Origin: Bacillus_BA fengqiuensis
GTDB lineage: Bacteria > Bacillota > Bacilli > Bacillales > Bacillaceae_H
Reading direction: 5' to 3' (one strand)
NCBI GenBank assembly: GCA_030813035.1
Contig: JAUSTV010000002.1
Length of the DNA: 64,000 nucleotides
Positions 26,133-35,237 of this stretch are shown here, one piece after another. The notes beneath the pieces were generated by a model. The model was not told the DNA's origin. It made no database searches and saw only the letters and a list, made by a program, of their open reading frames with translations. The stretch's first letter is position 1. Each line of letters begins with the position of its first letter. Both the position numbers and the translations under genes were made by a program.

Positions 26133-26453
26133 ATGGAAAATTTAACTGAAATGCTGAAGGGTTCGCTGGAAGGCTGCGTGCTGGAAATCATCAGCCGCCA
26201 TGAAACCTATGGCTACGAGATTACCCGCCGCCTAAACGAGCTCGGGTTTACCGAAGTCGTGGAAGGGACGGTCTACACCATCCTCGTGCGATTAGAAAAG
26301 AAAAAACTTGTGAACATAGAAAAAAAACCGTCAGATATGGGGCCGCCCCGCAAGTTTTACTCACTTAATGAGGCTGGCCGCCAGGAACTTGAATTGTTTT
26401 GGAAAAAATGGGATTTTGTATCATCAAAAATCAATGTCTTAAAGTCAATCTAG
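26133..26453 (+). CDS. PadR-family transcriptional regulator
   Basis: 106 residues, the size of a short PadR protein. LKGSLEGCVLEIISRHETYGYEIT is the characteristic start of the winged helix, followed by VVEGTVYTILVRLEKKKLV (recognition helix) and GPPRKFYSLNEAGRQEL (wing). AAAGGAGG lies 8 bases before the ATG. PadR proteins usually repress the transporter next to them until a toxic ligand binds; a DUF1048 gene and a drug-exporter-like ABC pair follow in the usual order. Inverted repeats in the promoter suggest autoregulation. Confidence 0.9.
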   Translation: MENLTEMLKGSLEGCVLEIISRHETYGYEITRRLNELGFTEVVEGTVYTILVRLEKKKLVNIEKKPSDMGPPRKFYSLNEAGRQELELFWKKWDFVSSKINVLKSI

Positions 26454-26524
26454 CTTCATAAGATATTCCGTCCGATATTTTTGGAGTGTTTTGTTCAGCT
26501 ATATAAAAAAGGAGGAAAAATAAC

Positions 26525-26866
26525 ATGTTGGAAATGTTCAAAAAAATGATTGGTGATAAAAAAGAGTACAAGATGATGATGGCACGGGTTGAAGCCCTGC
26601 CAGAGGACTACCAGTTTGTATTTAAGAAAATTCAAAACTACATGTGGAATTTCTCAGCGGGCAACGGGATGGATATGCTGCACATGCAGTATGAATTAAT
26701 CGAGTTGTTCGAAGCTGGTGCGGCGGAAGGCAGACAAGTGCTGGAAATCACTGGGGACGACGTGGCGTCCTTTGCCGACGAACTAGTGGCAAATGCTAAA
26801 ACCTATTTCGCGAAGTATCGTGAAGATTTGAATCAGAGTATCATGAAGCGATTTGGAAAAAAATAA
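26525..26866 (+). CDS. DUF1048 family protein
   Basis: 113 residues, no signal peptide or membrane helix, mostly alpha-helical and rich in methionine and charged residues. The VEALPEDYQFVFKKIQNYMW region and the FxxGxAEGRxVLEITGDDV segment are typical of DUF1048 proteins, which recur between padR-type regulators and DrrAB-like exporters. A GGAGGAAAAATAAC site precedes the ATG. The biochemical role is unknown; the conserved gene order suggests it modulates the regulator or the exporter. Confidence 0.8.
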   Translation: MLEMFKKMIGDKKEYKMMMARVEALPEDYQFVFKKIQNYMWNFSAGNGMDMLHMQYELIELFEAGAAEGRQVLEITGDDVASFADELVANAKTYFAKYREDLNQSIMKRFGKK

Positions 26867-26939
26867 ATTCAATAGATCATACCGACTGATTAGCTGGTTA
26901 CAAATGTGAATTGCCGCCTTCGCTATTCAGTTATATTTT

Positions 26940-26990
26940 TAGCCCGGTAATAAGTAATACTGATTATCAGTCAGACTAAATAGAAGAGTA
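26940..26990 (+). promoter_or_regulatory. Probable operator before the ABC exporter genes
   Basis: GGTAATAAGTAATACTGATTATCAG resembles the repeated sites in the regulator's own promoter (TGTAATAAGCAATACT) and contains the palindrome CTGATTATCAG. It probably lets the PadR-type protein control the transporter separately. Confidence 0.45.
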
Positions 26991-27038
26991 TAGGCAATCT
27001 AGCTCCGCAAAGACGCTTTTTATAAGGAGGAAAAACGT

Positions 27039-27800
27039 ATGAACAATGCAGCGATTTCTGTAAAAGGGTTAAAAAAATCCTTTAAAGACAAGGAAGTCTT
27101 AAAGGGGGTGGATTTTGAGGTCCGGCGTGGCGAAATTTTCGCACTGCTGGGCTCAAATGGAGCGGGCAAGACGACGACGGTCAACATCCTCTCTACGCTG
27201 ATGAAGCCCGATGGCGGCGAAGTAGGTATTTGCGGCTTTGACGTCCAGCGTCAACCGGATCATGTTCGCCAGAGCATCAGCCTGACAGGGCAGTTCGCAG
27301 CTTTAGACGGCATGCTCACCGGGCGGGAAAACCTGATGATGATCGCCAAGTTGCGGGGAGTTTCTAATCCTGCTCAAGTCGCCGACAATCTACTTGCAAG
27401 ATTCAGCCTGACCGATGCGACCAACCGCCGGGCGGATAAGTATTCCGGCGGGATGAAGCGCCGGCTTGACATCGCCATGAGCCTGATCGGGACGCCAGCA
27501 GTCATTTTTCTCGACGAACCGACGACAGGGCTTGACCCCGAAGCGCGGATTGAAGTCTGGGATACCGTCAAGGAGCTTGCCGGCGGCGGCACGACCATCT
27601 TGCTGACGACCCAGTACCTGGAGGAAGCCGAACAACTGGCGGACCGTATCGCCATCCTGCATGGCGGAAAAATCATCACGACCGGTACCCTTACTGAACT
27701 CAAAGAGATGTTCCCGCCAGCGAAAGTGGAGTACATCGAGAAGCAGCCGACATTGGAGGAAATTTTCCTCGCGATCATCGGCAAAAAGGAGGAGATGTAA
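27039..27800 (+). CDS. ABC transporter ATP-binding protein (DrrA-like)
   Basis: 253 residues. Walker A LLGSNGAGKTTTVN, Q-loop (ISLTGQFAALDGMLTGRENL), signature YSGGMKRRLDIA, Walker B VIFLDEPTTGLDP and switch TQYLEEAEQLADR are all intact. The pattern and the short C-terminal extension fit the drug-resistance subfamily of ABC-2 exporters. The stop is immediately followed by the permease ATG, so the two are coupled. RBS AGGAGG. Codon choice is richer in G and C than in the neighbouring DinB-family gene, which fits acquisition as a cassette. The exported compound is unknown. Confidence 0.93.
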   Translation: MNNAAISVKGLKKSFKDKEVLKGVDFEVRRGEIFALLGSNGAGKTTTVNILSTLMKPDGGEVGICGFDVQRQPDHVRQSISLTGQFAALDGMLTGRENLMMIAKLRGVSNPAQVADNLLARFSLTDATNRRADKYSGGMKRRLDIAMSLIGTPAVIFLDEPTTGLDPEARIEVWDTVKELAGGGTTILLTTQYLEEAEQLADRIAILHGGKIITTGTLTELKEMFPPAKVEYIEKQPTLEEIFLAIIGKKEEM

Positions 27801-28550
27801 ATGAAAAGCAATACAGGGGTATTACTAGGGCGTTTAATGCGCAACATCATGCGCAGCCCGGATACGATTATCACGGTGGCGATTACGCCGATTATGATGA
27901 TGCTGCTGTTTGTCTACGTATTTGGCGGCGCCATAGAGACAGGCACGGACAACTACGTCAATTATTTATTGCCGGGAATTTTGCTGACGGCTATCGCATC
28001 CGGCGTCGCTTACACTTCCGTGCGGCTGTTTACGGATGTAAAGAGCGGGCTGATGGCGCGTTTCATTACTATGCCCATCAAGCGCTCGTCGGTATTGTGG
28101 GCTCACGTGTTGACCTCGCTTGTTTCCAATGCGCTTACTGTCGTAGTGGTTATCCTCGTCGCGCTCTTGATGGGCTTCCGTTCCAGCGCTGATATACTGG
28201 ATTGGCTCGCGGTAGCTGGGATACTCGGGCTGTTTACGCTGGCGCTGACATGGCTGGCGGTCATTCCCGGATTGACAGCGGGGTCTATGGAAGGGGCGAC
28301 AGCCTACTCATACCCGCTGATTTTCCTGCCGTTTATCAGTTCGGCCTTTGTCCCCACCGAAACCATGCCTAAAATTGTCCGTGCGTTCGCTGAGAACCAG
28401 CCCGTGACTTCAATCGTGAATGCGATTCGTGCCCTCTTGTATGAAGGGTCTGTTGGCAACGGTATCTGGATCGCGCTTGCCTGGTGCGTCGGCATCATGG
28501 TCATCGCTTACTTCTTCGCCAGTAATGCATTTAAACGCCAGTTAGGGTAA
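27801..28550 (+). CDS. ABC-2 type permease (DrrB-like)
   Basis: 249 residues with six hydrophobic helices and the ABC-2 pattern, including the SGVAYTSVRLFTDVKSGLMA coupling region, MPIKRSSVLWAH and the ENQPVTSIVNAIRALLYEG motif near the C-terminus typical of DrrB-like proteins. It forms the membrane part of the exporter with the preceding ATPase; GGAGG sits in the end of that gene. The cassette regulator-DUF1048-ATPase-permease is a common Gram-positive arrangement for resistance to antibiotics or other amphiphilic compounds. Confidence 0.92.
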   Translation: MKSNTGVLLGRLMRNIMRSPDTIITVAITPIMMMLLFVYVFGGAIETGTDNYVNYLLPGILLTAIASGVAYTSVRLFTDVKSGLMARFITMPIKRSSVLWAHVLTSLVSNALTVVVVILVALLMGFRSSADILDWLAVAGILGLFTLALTWLAVIPGLTAGSMEGATAYSYPLIFLPFISSAFVPTETMPKIVRAFAENQPVTSIVNAIRALLYEGSVGNGIWIALAWCVGIMVIAYFFASNAFKRQLG

Positions 28551-28616
28551 GTACACCATCGGTTCGGTGTCTGGTGGCAACTAAATCTTCCGAAATAAAA
28601 TATATGTTTGGAAAAA

Positions 28617-28686
28617 GCACGGAAAAATTTTCCGTGCCTGCAGTCTGAAAGGAGTGAGAATATCACTCCTTTTCCTTTTCTTTTTC
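28617..28686 (+). terminator. Two hairpins ending the ABC exporter operon
   Basis: GCACGGAAAA/TTTTCCGTGC (28617-28637) is followed by AAAGGAGTGA/TCACTCCTTT (28648-28672) and a T/C-rich tail. The rest of the gap (28687-28986) holds a palindrome TGTAAACGTAAACA at 28885-28898 that resembles a cre or LacI-type site before the next gene. Confidence 0.8.
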
Positions 28687-28986
28687 CTTATAATTGTTTA
28701 ACAACATGTACTTACTGTTAGGTTAAGCCTCAAACTTCACTTTTCGTGTCTTTCAGTAAAAGTAAAAAGATTGGCGTTTTCTTATGGAATAATGCATGTT
28801 TTCCGTCACCCCATGACAACCGCCAGGTTTGAAATTTCTGTTGAAAATTTTCCGAATAATGGTAGAATCAATTTGCATGTTATCTGTAAACGTAAACAAT
28901 TTAAAGAGAAAATTAAATGAACGATTGGCTGCGGGCATATACTGAAAGCAATGCCCATTCATGACAACGGAGAGGAACGATCGCTA

Positions 28987-30171
28987 ATGCATAAACATGC
29001 GGTTCTGTATTTAAGTGTTTTTCTGTTCTTTTTTCATTCTTCCGTCACCATTATGAGCAATTTTCTTCCGCTGTATTTTCAGGAGCACGGATTGTCAGCG
29101 ACTAAAATTGGCTGGCTGATGGCCATCGGTCCGTTTACCGCTCTTTTTTCACAGCCTTTTTGGGGATATATGAGCGATAAATATAAAACCGTAAAAAGAA
29201 TGGTTCTCATCTGTTTAATCGGGATGACGATAAGCAGTGTCATCTTATTTCAAATGAATTCATTTTTTGCGCTTATTTTTTTATGCGGTTTATTTTATTC
29301 TTTCATGTCCCCGGTCGGAGCTTTAGGGGATAGTTTAGCCCAAAAGACGTCATCCGTTTTGGGAACCGCTTTTGGAAGGATAAGGATGTGGGGATCCGTG
29401 GGCTTTGCCGCAACATCTTTAATAGGAGGGGCCCTTTTAGCTCGCATAGGGCTTGATTATTTATTATACCTTTTTCTTGTCTATGCGTTGGTTACACTTG
29501 TGCTTATCCGAAAGGTGTCGGACGTGAACGTATCGTCCAAACCTATCTATTTAAAAGACGCGGTAAGAGTGATTGTTCAGCCAAGATTTCTCTTTTTTTT
29601 ATTTTTCATCATGTTCGTCTCCATCACCCACCGGGCGAATGATAGTTTTGCCGGATTATACATAAAGGAGCTTGGGGGCAGCGAATCATTAATCGGGCTT
29701 GCCTGGTTTGTCGCTGTAGCGGCAGAGGCGGCAGTCTTTTTATTGAGCCCTTATTGGATGCGCTTTTTTAATGAAATGACATATTTAGTGATTGCCGCGG
29801 GTTTATACGGAGTGAGATGGTTGCTGCTTTCTTTGGCCGAAACGCCGTCCCACGTCATCTTGCTTCAATCCATGCATGGAATGACCTTTGGCGTGTTTTA
29901 TCTATGTGCCTTTCAGTTTGTTACAAAACTGATTCCGGACGAATTCAGGGCGACTGGCCAATTGGTGTTCATTTCAGCGTTTTTTGGCCTTTCCGGAATT
30001 ATCGGATCCTTAGGGGGAGGCTTCATCCTTGATTTTGCCGGCGGTGCCGCTCTATATCAATTATTGAGCTATTGTGCGCTGGCGGGATGCATTGGTCTGA
30101 TTGTATATAAAACGTATTTAAACAAAAAGGAAATGAGTCAGGTCCAAAGCCTTCAAGAAAAAAGTGTATAA
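28987..30171 (+). CDS. Major facilitator superfamily permease
   Basis: 394 residues from ATG 28987 (GGAGAGG ~11 bases upstream; the in-frame ATG 28951 has no site). About twelve helices, with the cytoplasmic loop motif GYMSDKYKTVKR after helix 2 and SLAQKT/GRIRMWGSVGFA typical of the MFS_1-like group related to nucleoside and sugar:H+ symporters. Probably an importer of a small polar solute or an efflux pump; the sequence does not decide. It stands alone, followed by a terminator and a hairpin repeat, and precedes the sugar-utilisation region. Confidence 0.8.
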   Translation: MHKHAVLYLSVFLFFFHSSVTIMSNFLPLYFQEHGLSATKIGWLMAIGPFTALFSQPFWGYMSDKYKTVKRMVLICLIGMTISSVILFQMNSFFALIFLCGLFYSFMSPVGALGDSLAQKTSSVLGTAFGRIRMWGSVGFAATSLIGGALLARIGLDYLLYLFLVYALVTLVLIRKVSDVNVSSKPIYLKDAVRVIVQPRFLFFLFFIMFVSITHRANDSFAGLYIKELGGSESLIGLAWFVAVAAEAAVFLLSPYWMRFFNEMTYLVIAAGLYGVRWLLLSLAETPSHVILLQSMHGMTFGVFYLCAFQFVTKLIPDEFRATGQLVFISAFFGLSGIIGSLGGGFILDFAGGAALYQLLSYCALAGCIGLIVYKTYLNKKEMSQVQSLQEKSV

Positions 30172-30177
30172 AGAAAA

Positions 30178-30220
30178 CTTCCATCAGTGGGAGTCTTACT
30201 GCCCGTTAATGCGGGATAAA
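30178..30220 (+). repeat. Hairpin repeat (GTGGGAGTCTTACTGCCC family)
   Basis: CTTCCATCAGTGGGAGTCTTACTGCCCGTTAATGCGGGATAAA-type unit: matches 45505-45538 closely and the reverse strand of 22255-22325. CCCGTTAATGCGGG is a small stem. It begins right after the MFS stop codon. It lacks genes. Confidence 0.65.
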
Positions 30221-30221
30221 C

Positions 30222-30266
30222 AAGCAGTCAAGTGCTCTTTTAAGCCTTGCCTGCTTTTCGTTTTTA
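30222..30266 (+). terminator. Probable terminator after the MFS gene
   Basis: AAGCAGTCAAG pairs with CTTGCCTGCTT (one mismatch), followed by TTCGTTTTT. Confidence 0.65.
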
Positions 30267-30412
30267 TAAAAATTAAGCAATACCCTAAGTTTGAGAGTAA
30301 TGAACTTTTCATTCTATTTGTTTTAAAAATTATGAATATTTTTATAGTAAATGTATAGACGTATTATTTTCAGTATATATAATAAAAACTACGAACATTT
30401 TGTGTAAGCGCT

Positions 30413-30426
30413 TAATAAATGGTGAT
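30413..30426 (+). promoter_or_regulatory. cre-like site before the sensor kinase gene
   Basis: TGTAAGCGCTTAAT matches 12 of 14 cre positions. It lies ~75 bases before the sensor-kinase start. The surrounding AT-rich DNA (30267-30500) probably contains its promoter. Confidence 0.5.
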
Positions 30427-30501
30427 TGTTATGTAAGCAGTAAATATGAATCCATAAAATAAAGGCATAAATATAAAAGCGTGGCCAAAAGGTGAGAAAT
30501 C

Positions 30502-32229
30502 ATGTTAAATCTACTAAGAAAATTACGAACGGATCGTACGAGAGGGCAAATATTTTTTGGATTTATAGTTGCCATGATTATTGTATTAATGTTAACGATT
30601 AGTGTGTCTTATTTAATGCTTTCAAAATTGCAAAAAGAAAGTGCAGAACAATATGTTAATGAAATTGCTGTCCAAATGAGCGGACGTTTAGAAGCTCTTT
30701 TAAATGAAGTAAATGTGTTGACCCTGCATCTTGCAACAGATGATCGTATTCAAGAAATGCTTATGGAAGAACTAAATGGTTCAAAGCCTTCTTTTGATGA
30801 GCGAATCGCAATACGAAAAGTCTTGCTTAATACGAGTGCCTATTCACAAGCGATTGAGGAAATTGAATTATTTTCCCTTTCAAACAGCATTTACCCTGTT
30901 GTCAATAAATCTATTATGGAAAGAATTGAGAAACGGTATGTTGCTGAAGCGGATAAAACGCTAAAGGCGGGGAATCTTGTATGGGTTGGCCGTGATCCGG
31001 AAAACCCAAATTACTTAGTCGCAGTTCGCCAAATTCGATTAGAGAAAAGAAAATATCAAAAAGGCGGCTATTTAGTAATTCGGGTCAAGCCTTCTCTTAT
31101 TGAATTTACACGTCAGGATATAGCGGAAATGAAGGGAAGTACGATGTACCTCCTTGATGCAGAAAAAACGGATATTTCAACAGAGGAAAAAAACAAACCC
31201 CTTTTATCAATTGGTGATATTCAAGAAAAAGAAAAGGATTACATTACAGTAAAAAAAAGGGTAGAAGAAACGAATTGGACACTTGCTCTTTTAGTTCCTA
31301 AAAAAGAGGTAACAGAAGGAATCGATTTTTTACAGACTGTTCTAGTATGGGCAAGCATTCTCAGTGTCATTTTATTTGCAATATTGTCTTATTACCTTTC
31401 TTTATTTATTACGTCCCCAATCAAAAAAATGACAAAGGTGATGCAACAAGCAAAAGGCGGTATTCTTGCAGAGAATCCTGACCACTATTTTAATCATGAA
31501 ATCAACCAGTTGAATACCGTTTATAATCAAATGGTTAAACAAATTAATTATTTGATAGAAGCCGTTTATGAAAAAGAGATTATTAGAAGCAAAAGTGAAA
31601 TTAAGGCGCTTCACTCACAAATTAATCCGCACTTTTTATTTAATACATTGGATTCGCTTTATTGGTCGCTCGTTAGTAAAGAAGAAGAAAAACTTGCACA
31701 GTTTGTCGTGACGCTGGCCGATCTATTCCGTTATGCCATTCAACCAAGCGGGAAAGATGGTTTTGTATCGATTGAAGAAGAGCTGGAACAGGTAAAGCGA
31801 TATGCCGATATTATGCAGATGCGTTGGGATGAACGGCTCCAAGTCAATATAGATTTCGACCAACGTGCAGCAATGTGTGAAATCCCGAAATTAACCATAC
31901 AACCCATTTTAGAAAATGCGATCACTCATGGCATTGAACCAAAGAGCGCTGGCGGCATTGTTAAGCTGTCGGTAAAAGAGGAAGAGGGGGTCGTTAAAAT
32001 CATCGTTAAAGATAATGGTATTGGGGTAGAAGGAGAGCGGCTAAAGGAAATTCAAAAACGCCTACGAAATGGAACAAGCATGAATTCCATTTCAAAAGGA
32101 ACTGGAATCGGCTTGTTTAATGTTCATAAACTTCTTCAACTGCATTTTGGACAAGAATTTGGTTTACAGATTGATAGTCATTTAAATAAAGGAACCACAG
32201 TAATTCTACGAATACCATCAAGGAGCTGA
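30502..32229 (+). CDS. Two-component sensor histidine kinase (YesM family)
   Basis: 575 residues. Membrane helices at ~17-40 and ~275-300 enclose a ~230-residue extracellular sensor (dCache-like). HAMP follows (SPIKKMTKVMQQ), then the His_kinase domain with LHSQINPHFLFNTLDSLYW (phospho-His) and an HATPase with ENAITHGIEP and KGTGIGLFNVHKLL. This YesM/LytS-type layout is typical of kinases that sense sugars or glycans outside the cell. The AraC-type response regulator starts 7 bases after the stop. The ABC importer ~1.2 kb downstream is the likely target. RBS AAAAGGTGAG. Confidence 0.92.
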   Translation: MLNLLRKLRTDRTRGQIFFGFIVAMIIVLMLTISVSYLMLSKLQKESAEQYVNEIAVQMSGRLEALLNEVNVLTLHLATDDRIQEMLMEELNGSKPSFDERIAIRKVLLNTSAYSQAIEEIELFSLSNSIYPVVNKSIMERIEKRYVAEADKTLKAGNLVWVGRDPENPNYLVAVRQIRLEKRKYQKGGYLVIRVKPSLIEFTRQDIAEMKGSTMYLLDAEKTDISTEEKNKPLLSIGDIQEKEKDYITVKKRVEETNWTLALLVPKKEVTEGIDFLQTVLVWASILSVILFAILSYYLSLFITSPIKKMTKVMQQAKGGILAENPDHYFNHEINQLNTVYNQMVKQINYLIEAVYEKEIIRSKSEIKALHSQINPHFLFNTLDSLYWSLVSKEEEKLAQFVVTLADLFRYAIQPSGKDGFVSIEEELEQVKRYADIMQMRWDERLQVNIDFDQRAAMCEIPKLTIQPILENAITHGIEPKSAGGIVKLSVKEEEGVVKIIVKDNGIGVEGERLKEIQKRLRNGTSMNSISKGTGIGLFNVHKLLQLHFGQEFGLQIDSHLNKGTTVILRIPSRS

Positions 32230-32236
32230 TGATAGT

Positions 32237-33031
32237 ATGAATCATCCTGCTATATTAATTGTTGATGATGAACGTAACGCAAGAATGGGGGTTTCTCTTA
32301 CTCTGCAAAAATGGGCAAAAGGACAGTATGATGTAGATGTAGCTGAAAATGGTCTCCAAGCTTTTGAGCTCATGAGGGAGCGTAACTATGACTTATTGGT
32401 GACTGATATTCAAATGCCTGTCATGACAGGCATTGAGCTGCTGGAAGCATTGAAAAATGAAGATAAAGATGTGACGAGTATCTTATTGACAGGCTTTGCA
32501 GAGTTTGAATACGCACAAAGAGGTTTACAGCTTGGGGCTGTTGATTATTTATTAAAGCCCATTCAGCAGGACAAACTGGTTGCCTCTGCTCAAAAGGCAC
32601 TGGAAACAGCTAAAAAGAAACAGAGGACAAAATTAAGTGAGCTTCTTATTGATCCAGAGATACAGGAGTTTTTCTCGGATCAAAAAAAGTCGAGTAATCT
32701 CAGCATTGATAACGCTATGAAATATATAAATGACCATTTACATACATCATTAGCAATTAAAGACGTAGCGCAGCATGTTCATCTTAATTCAAGCTACTTT
32801 AGTGTTTTATTTAAACAAGAAAAAGGAATCACCTTTAGTGATTTTGTCACAAAGGTGAGGCTTAAAAAGGCAAAAGAATTGCTTATTATAACAGACTTAG
32901 GGATTGATGAGATTTCAGAGCAAGTCGGATATCAAACAACGAGCTATTTTATCAAAATATTTAAAAAGAATGAAAACATGACACCGAAGCAGTATCGGGA
33001 TCGTTTTTTAGAGAAAAGAAAGTCAGTTTAA
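32237..33031 (+). CDS. Response regulator, AraC-type output (YesN family)
   Basis: 264 residues, shorter than many YesN proteins because the linker is brief. Receiver domain (~1-125) with LIVDDERNAR, phospho-Asp in YDLLVTDIQMPVMTG and YLLKPIQ. The AraC/XylS DNA-binding domain (~160-260) has two helix-turn-helices, including IKDVAQHVHLNSSYFSVLFKQ and a second one with VGYQTTSYFIKIFK. Coupled to the sensor kinase upstream. It probably activates the two binding-protein promoters of the cluster, which share a ~75-base upstream block. A strong terminator ends this operon. Confidence 0.92.
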   Translation: MNHPAILIVDDERNARMGVSLTLQKWAKGQYDVDVAENGLQAFELMRERNYDLLVTDIQMPVMTGIELLEALKNEDKDVTSILLTGFAEFEYAQRGLQLGAVDYLLKPIQQDKLVASAQKALETAKKKQRTKLSELLIDPEIQEFFSDQKKSSNLSIDNAMKYINDHLHTSLAIKDVAQHVHLNSSYFSVLFKQEKGITFSDFVTKVRLKKAKELLIITDLGIDEISEQVGYQTTSYFIKIFKKNENMTPKQYRDRFLEKRKSV

Positions 33032-33043
33032 AAACACGGCTAT

Positions 33044-33087
33044 AAAAAAGGGGACATGGGCATAAAAAGCGCCATGTCCCCTTTTTT
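33044..33087 (+). terminator. Terminator after the two-component operon
   Basis: AAAAAAGGGGACATGG pairs with CCATGTCCCCTTTTTT; the right arm supplies the T-run. Confidence 0.95.
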
Positions 33088-33229
33088 ATGTATAAGTATA
33101 AGTCGTTGTCGATTCTATCAAAGGTTTACCGGTTTATTATGAAGGCTTTTTCATTTTATTAAGATGATGAGAAATCTAAAGATGAAAGCCGGATGGGAAT
33201 AATAATTTAAATTTTCTGATTACCTAATG

Positions 33230-33306
33230 GATGTGCTATTTTAGCCAATCAGAGTCTAATTACAGACGATAGAAATGTTGATATCATAGCATTGTAAACG
33301 CATACA
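33230..33306 (+). promoter_or_regulatory. Regulatory region of the ABC importer operon, copy 1, with cre
   Basis: A block (GCTATTTTAGCCAATCA, TCTAATTACA, then TTGTAAACGCATACA) recurs in diverged form at 40690-40760 before the second binding-protein gene. TGTAAACGCATACA (33293-33306) matches cre at 13 of 14 positions. The shared part outside cre is a candidate binding site for the YesN-type activator. Confidence 0.65.
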
Positions 33307-33396
33307 GAGAAAGAGGCAGAGAATATGAGAGTTAGATCAAAACCAATCACTCAGGATGCGTAACTTTTAATTCTAACAAAAAGGGGGAGTTTGTCA

Positions 33397-34284
33397 GTGA
33401 GAGAAACGGGACTGCAGCGTTGGACAAGTGGATTGTTTTTTATGGGACCAGCTCTTGCGATTTTTGCGTTTATTATTATTGTCCCGATCATTATGAGTGT
33501 TTATTACAGTTTTTTTGAATGGAATGCAATCAGCCCAAAGGTTTTTAAGGGTCTTGAAAATTATAAAAGGCTCCTTGAGGATGAGATCATTTGGCTTTCG
33601 CTAAAAAATTCTGCTCTACTCACACTTGGTGCATTGCTCATTCAAATTCCGGTTGGACTGTTTCTGGCCGTTCTTCTTAGCTATAAGCTGAAAGGATCCA
33701 ACTTTTTGAAAACAGTTTACTTTACACCTGTTATGCTTTCAACGGCGGTACTAGGGATTTTATGGGGACAAATTTATGATCCGAATTTTGGGTTAATCAA
33801 CAGTTTTCTTATTAAATTAGGACTTGAGAATTGGACACATGCATGGCTCGGTGAAGAAAAATATGCGCTTGCATCTGTTATCGCCGTTGTGGCATGGCAG
33901 TTTATCGGTTTTTATGTCATTGTCTATTTTGCGGCGCTGCAGAATGTACCGGAGGAAGTGCTTGAATCAGCCCGAATTGAAGGGGCTAGTGAATGGCAAA
34001 TTTTATTTCGCATTCGTATCCCTCTCATCTGGCATGTTATCACATTTACCATTTTAAACTGTGTCATTAATTCATTAAAATACTTTGATCTTATTTACAT
34101 CATGACAGGAGGCGGACCAAACAATTCGAGTGAGGTACTTGCAAGCTATATGATGAAAAACGCCTTCACTTTAATGGATTACGGATACGGAAGTGCCATC
34201 TCAACCTTCTTGCTTGTATTCGGATTAGTTATTGCCTTTATTTTGGCGAAAGTGTTAGGCAAAGGTACATCCCAATTCCAATAA
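33397..34284 (+). CDS. ABC sugar transporter permease (MalF type)
   Basis: 295 residues from GTG 33397, which has AAGGGGGAG 7 bases upstream (the in-frame TTG 33391 lies too close). Six membrane helices and the EAA loop EEVLESARIEGASEWQILFRIRIP that contacts the ATPase. Typical of the CUT1 family importing oligosaccharides or glycosides. It pairs with the permease starting 16 bases after its stop. No ATPase gene is in the cluster, so it probably shares an MsmX-type ATPase as many B. subtilis importers do. Confidence 0.92.
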   Translation: MRETGLQRWTSGLFFMGPALAIFAFIIIVPIIMSVYYSFFEWNAISPKVFKGLENYKRLLEDEIIWLSLKNSALLTLGALLIQIPVGLFLAVLLSYKLKGSNFLKTVYFTPVMLSTAVLGILWGQIYDPNFGLINSFLIKLGLENWTHAWLGEEKYALASVIAVVAWQFIGFYVIVYFAALQNVPEEVLESARIEGASEWQILFRIRIPLIWHVITFTILNCVINSLKYFDLIYIMTGGGPNNSSEVLASYMMKNAFTLMDYGYGSAISTFLLVFGLVIAFILAKVLGKGTSQFQ

Positions 34285-34300
34285 AGAAAGGAGAAGCAAA

Positions 34301-35194
34301 GTGAAAAGTACACCAATCGAAACTGTTAAACCGATTCAGAGATCCAGTCTTTTAAACTTACAAAAACGTTTAACCAAAAAAGCGCTTGTTCGTCTCAGCA
34401 TTTACTTTATTCTCTTCGTTCATTTAATTTTCACCGGTTACCCGTTCGTATGGATGCTGATTTCTTCATTTAAAAGTGATAGTGAATATTTTGCCAATCC
34501 ATGGGGTCTTCCTTCAGAGTGGCACTTTGAAAACTTCGCAAAAGCATGGAATGAAGGAATCAGCGATTACTTCTTCAATACTACCTATATTACCGTTTTT
34601 TCAGTACTCGGTTTATTGATTGTTTCGGCATTTATCGCCTTTTACCTGGCTGTTCGACCATTTAAAGGTTCGAAAGTTTTGCTTGGTATGTTCTTCCTGG
34701 CGATGTTGATTCCGGTGCAGAGCACCCTTATTCCCATTTTCAATATAGCAAATCAATTCGGGTTTTACGATACGTTTTGGGCTTTATTTTTCCCGTACAT
34801 CGGATTTGGTCTCCCGATGGCAGTCTTCTTACTATATGGTTTTTTCACTCAAATTCCAAAAGAACTTGAGGAAGCAGCAGTAATGGATGGCTGCAATATT
34901 TATCAATTATTCTTTCGGATTTATTTACCGCTCGCTAAACCAATTTTGGCAACGGTTACAATTCTATCGTTTTTTAACATCTTTAATGAATTTATCTTCC
35001 CGCTTGTTATGACTTCAGATGATTCATTAAAAACTTTACCGCTTGGTCTTATGGCATTCAAAGGGAATTTTAGTGCCAGCTACTCAATCATAAGTGCAGC
35101 TCTTGTTATTTCAACCGCACCAATCATTATCCTATATGCGTTTTTACAAAAGTACATTACAAAAGGTGTCGTAGCCGGTTCAGTTAAGGGATAA
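34301..35194 (+). CDS. ABC sugar transporter permease (MalG type)
   Basis: 297 residues, GTG start with AAAGGAG 8 bases upstream. Six membrane helices; the N-terminus is cytoplasmic and basic. The EAA loop is PKELEEAAVMDGCNIYQLFFRIYLPL, and the C-terminal KYITKGVVAGSVKG is the hallmark of CUT1 MalG-type permeases. It forms the channel with the MalF-type partner and is fed by the lipoprotein encoded 43 bases downstream and perhaps by the paralogue at 40867. Confidence 0.93.
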   Translation: MKSTPIETVKPIQRSSLLNLQKRLTKKALVRLSIYFILFVHLIFTGYPFVWMLISSFKSDSEYFANPWGLPSEWHFENFAKAWNEGISDYFFNTTYITVFSVLGLLIVSAFIAFYLAVRPFKGSKVLLGMFFLAMLIPVQSTLIPIFNIANQFGFYDTFWALFFPYIGFGLPMAVFLLYGFFTQIPKELEEAAVMDGCNIYQLFFRIYLPLAKPILATVTILSFFNIFNEFIFPLVMTSDDSLKTLPLGLMAFKGNFSASYSIISAALVISTAPIIILYAFLQKYITKGVVAGSVKG

Positions 35195-35237
35195 CACCTT
35201 CAGCCTTAAACTAATTATGCAATAAGGGGGAGAAGAG

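Noticed and set aside
30267..30500. rRNA or tRNA genes in gaps
   Set aside because: I scanned the gaps for cloverleaf-like or rRNA sequence (for example GGTTCGAATCC) and found none in the window.
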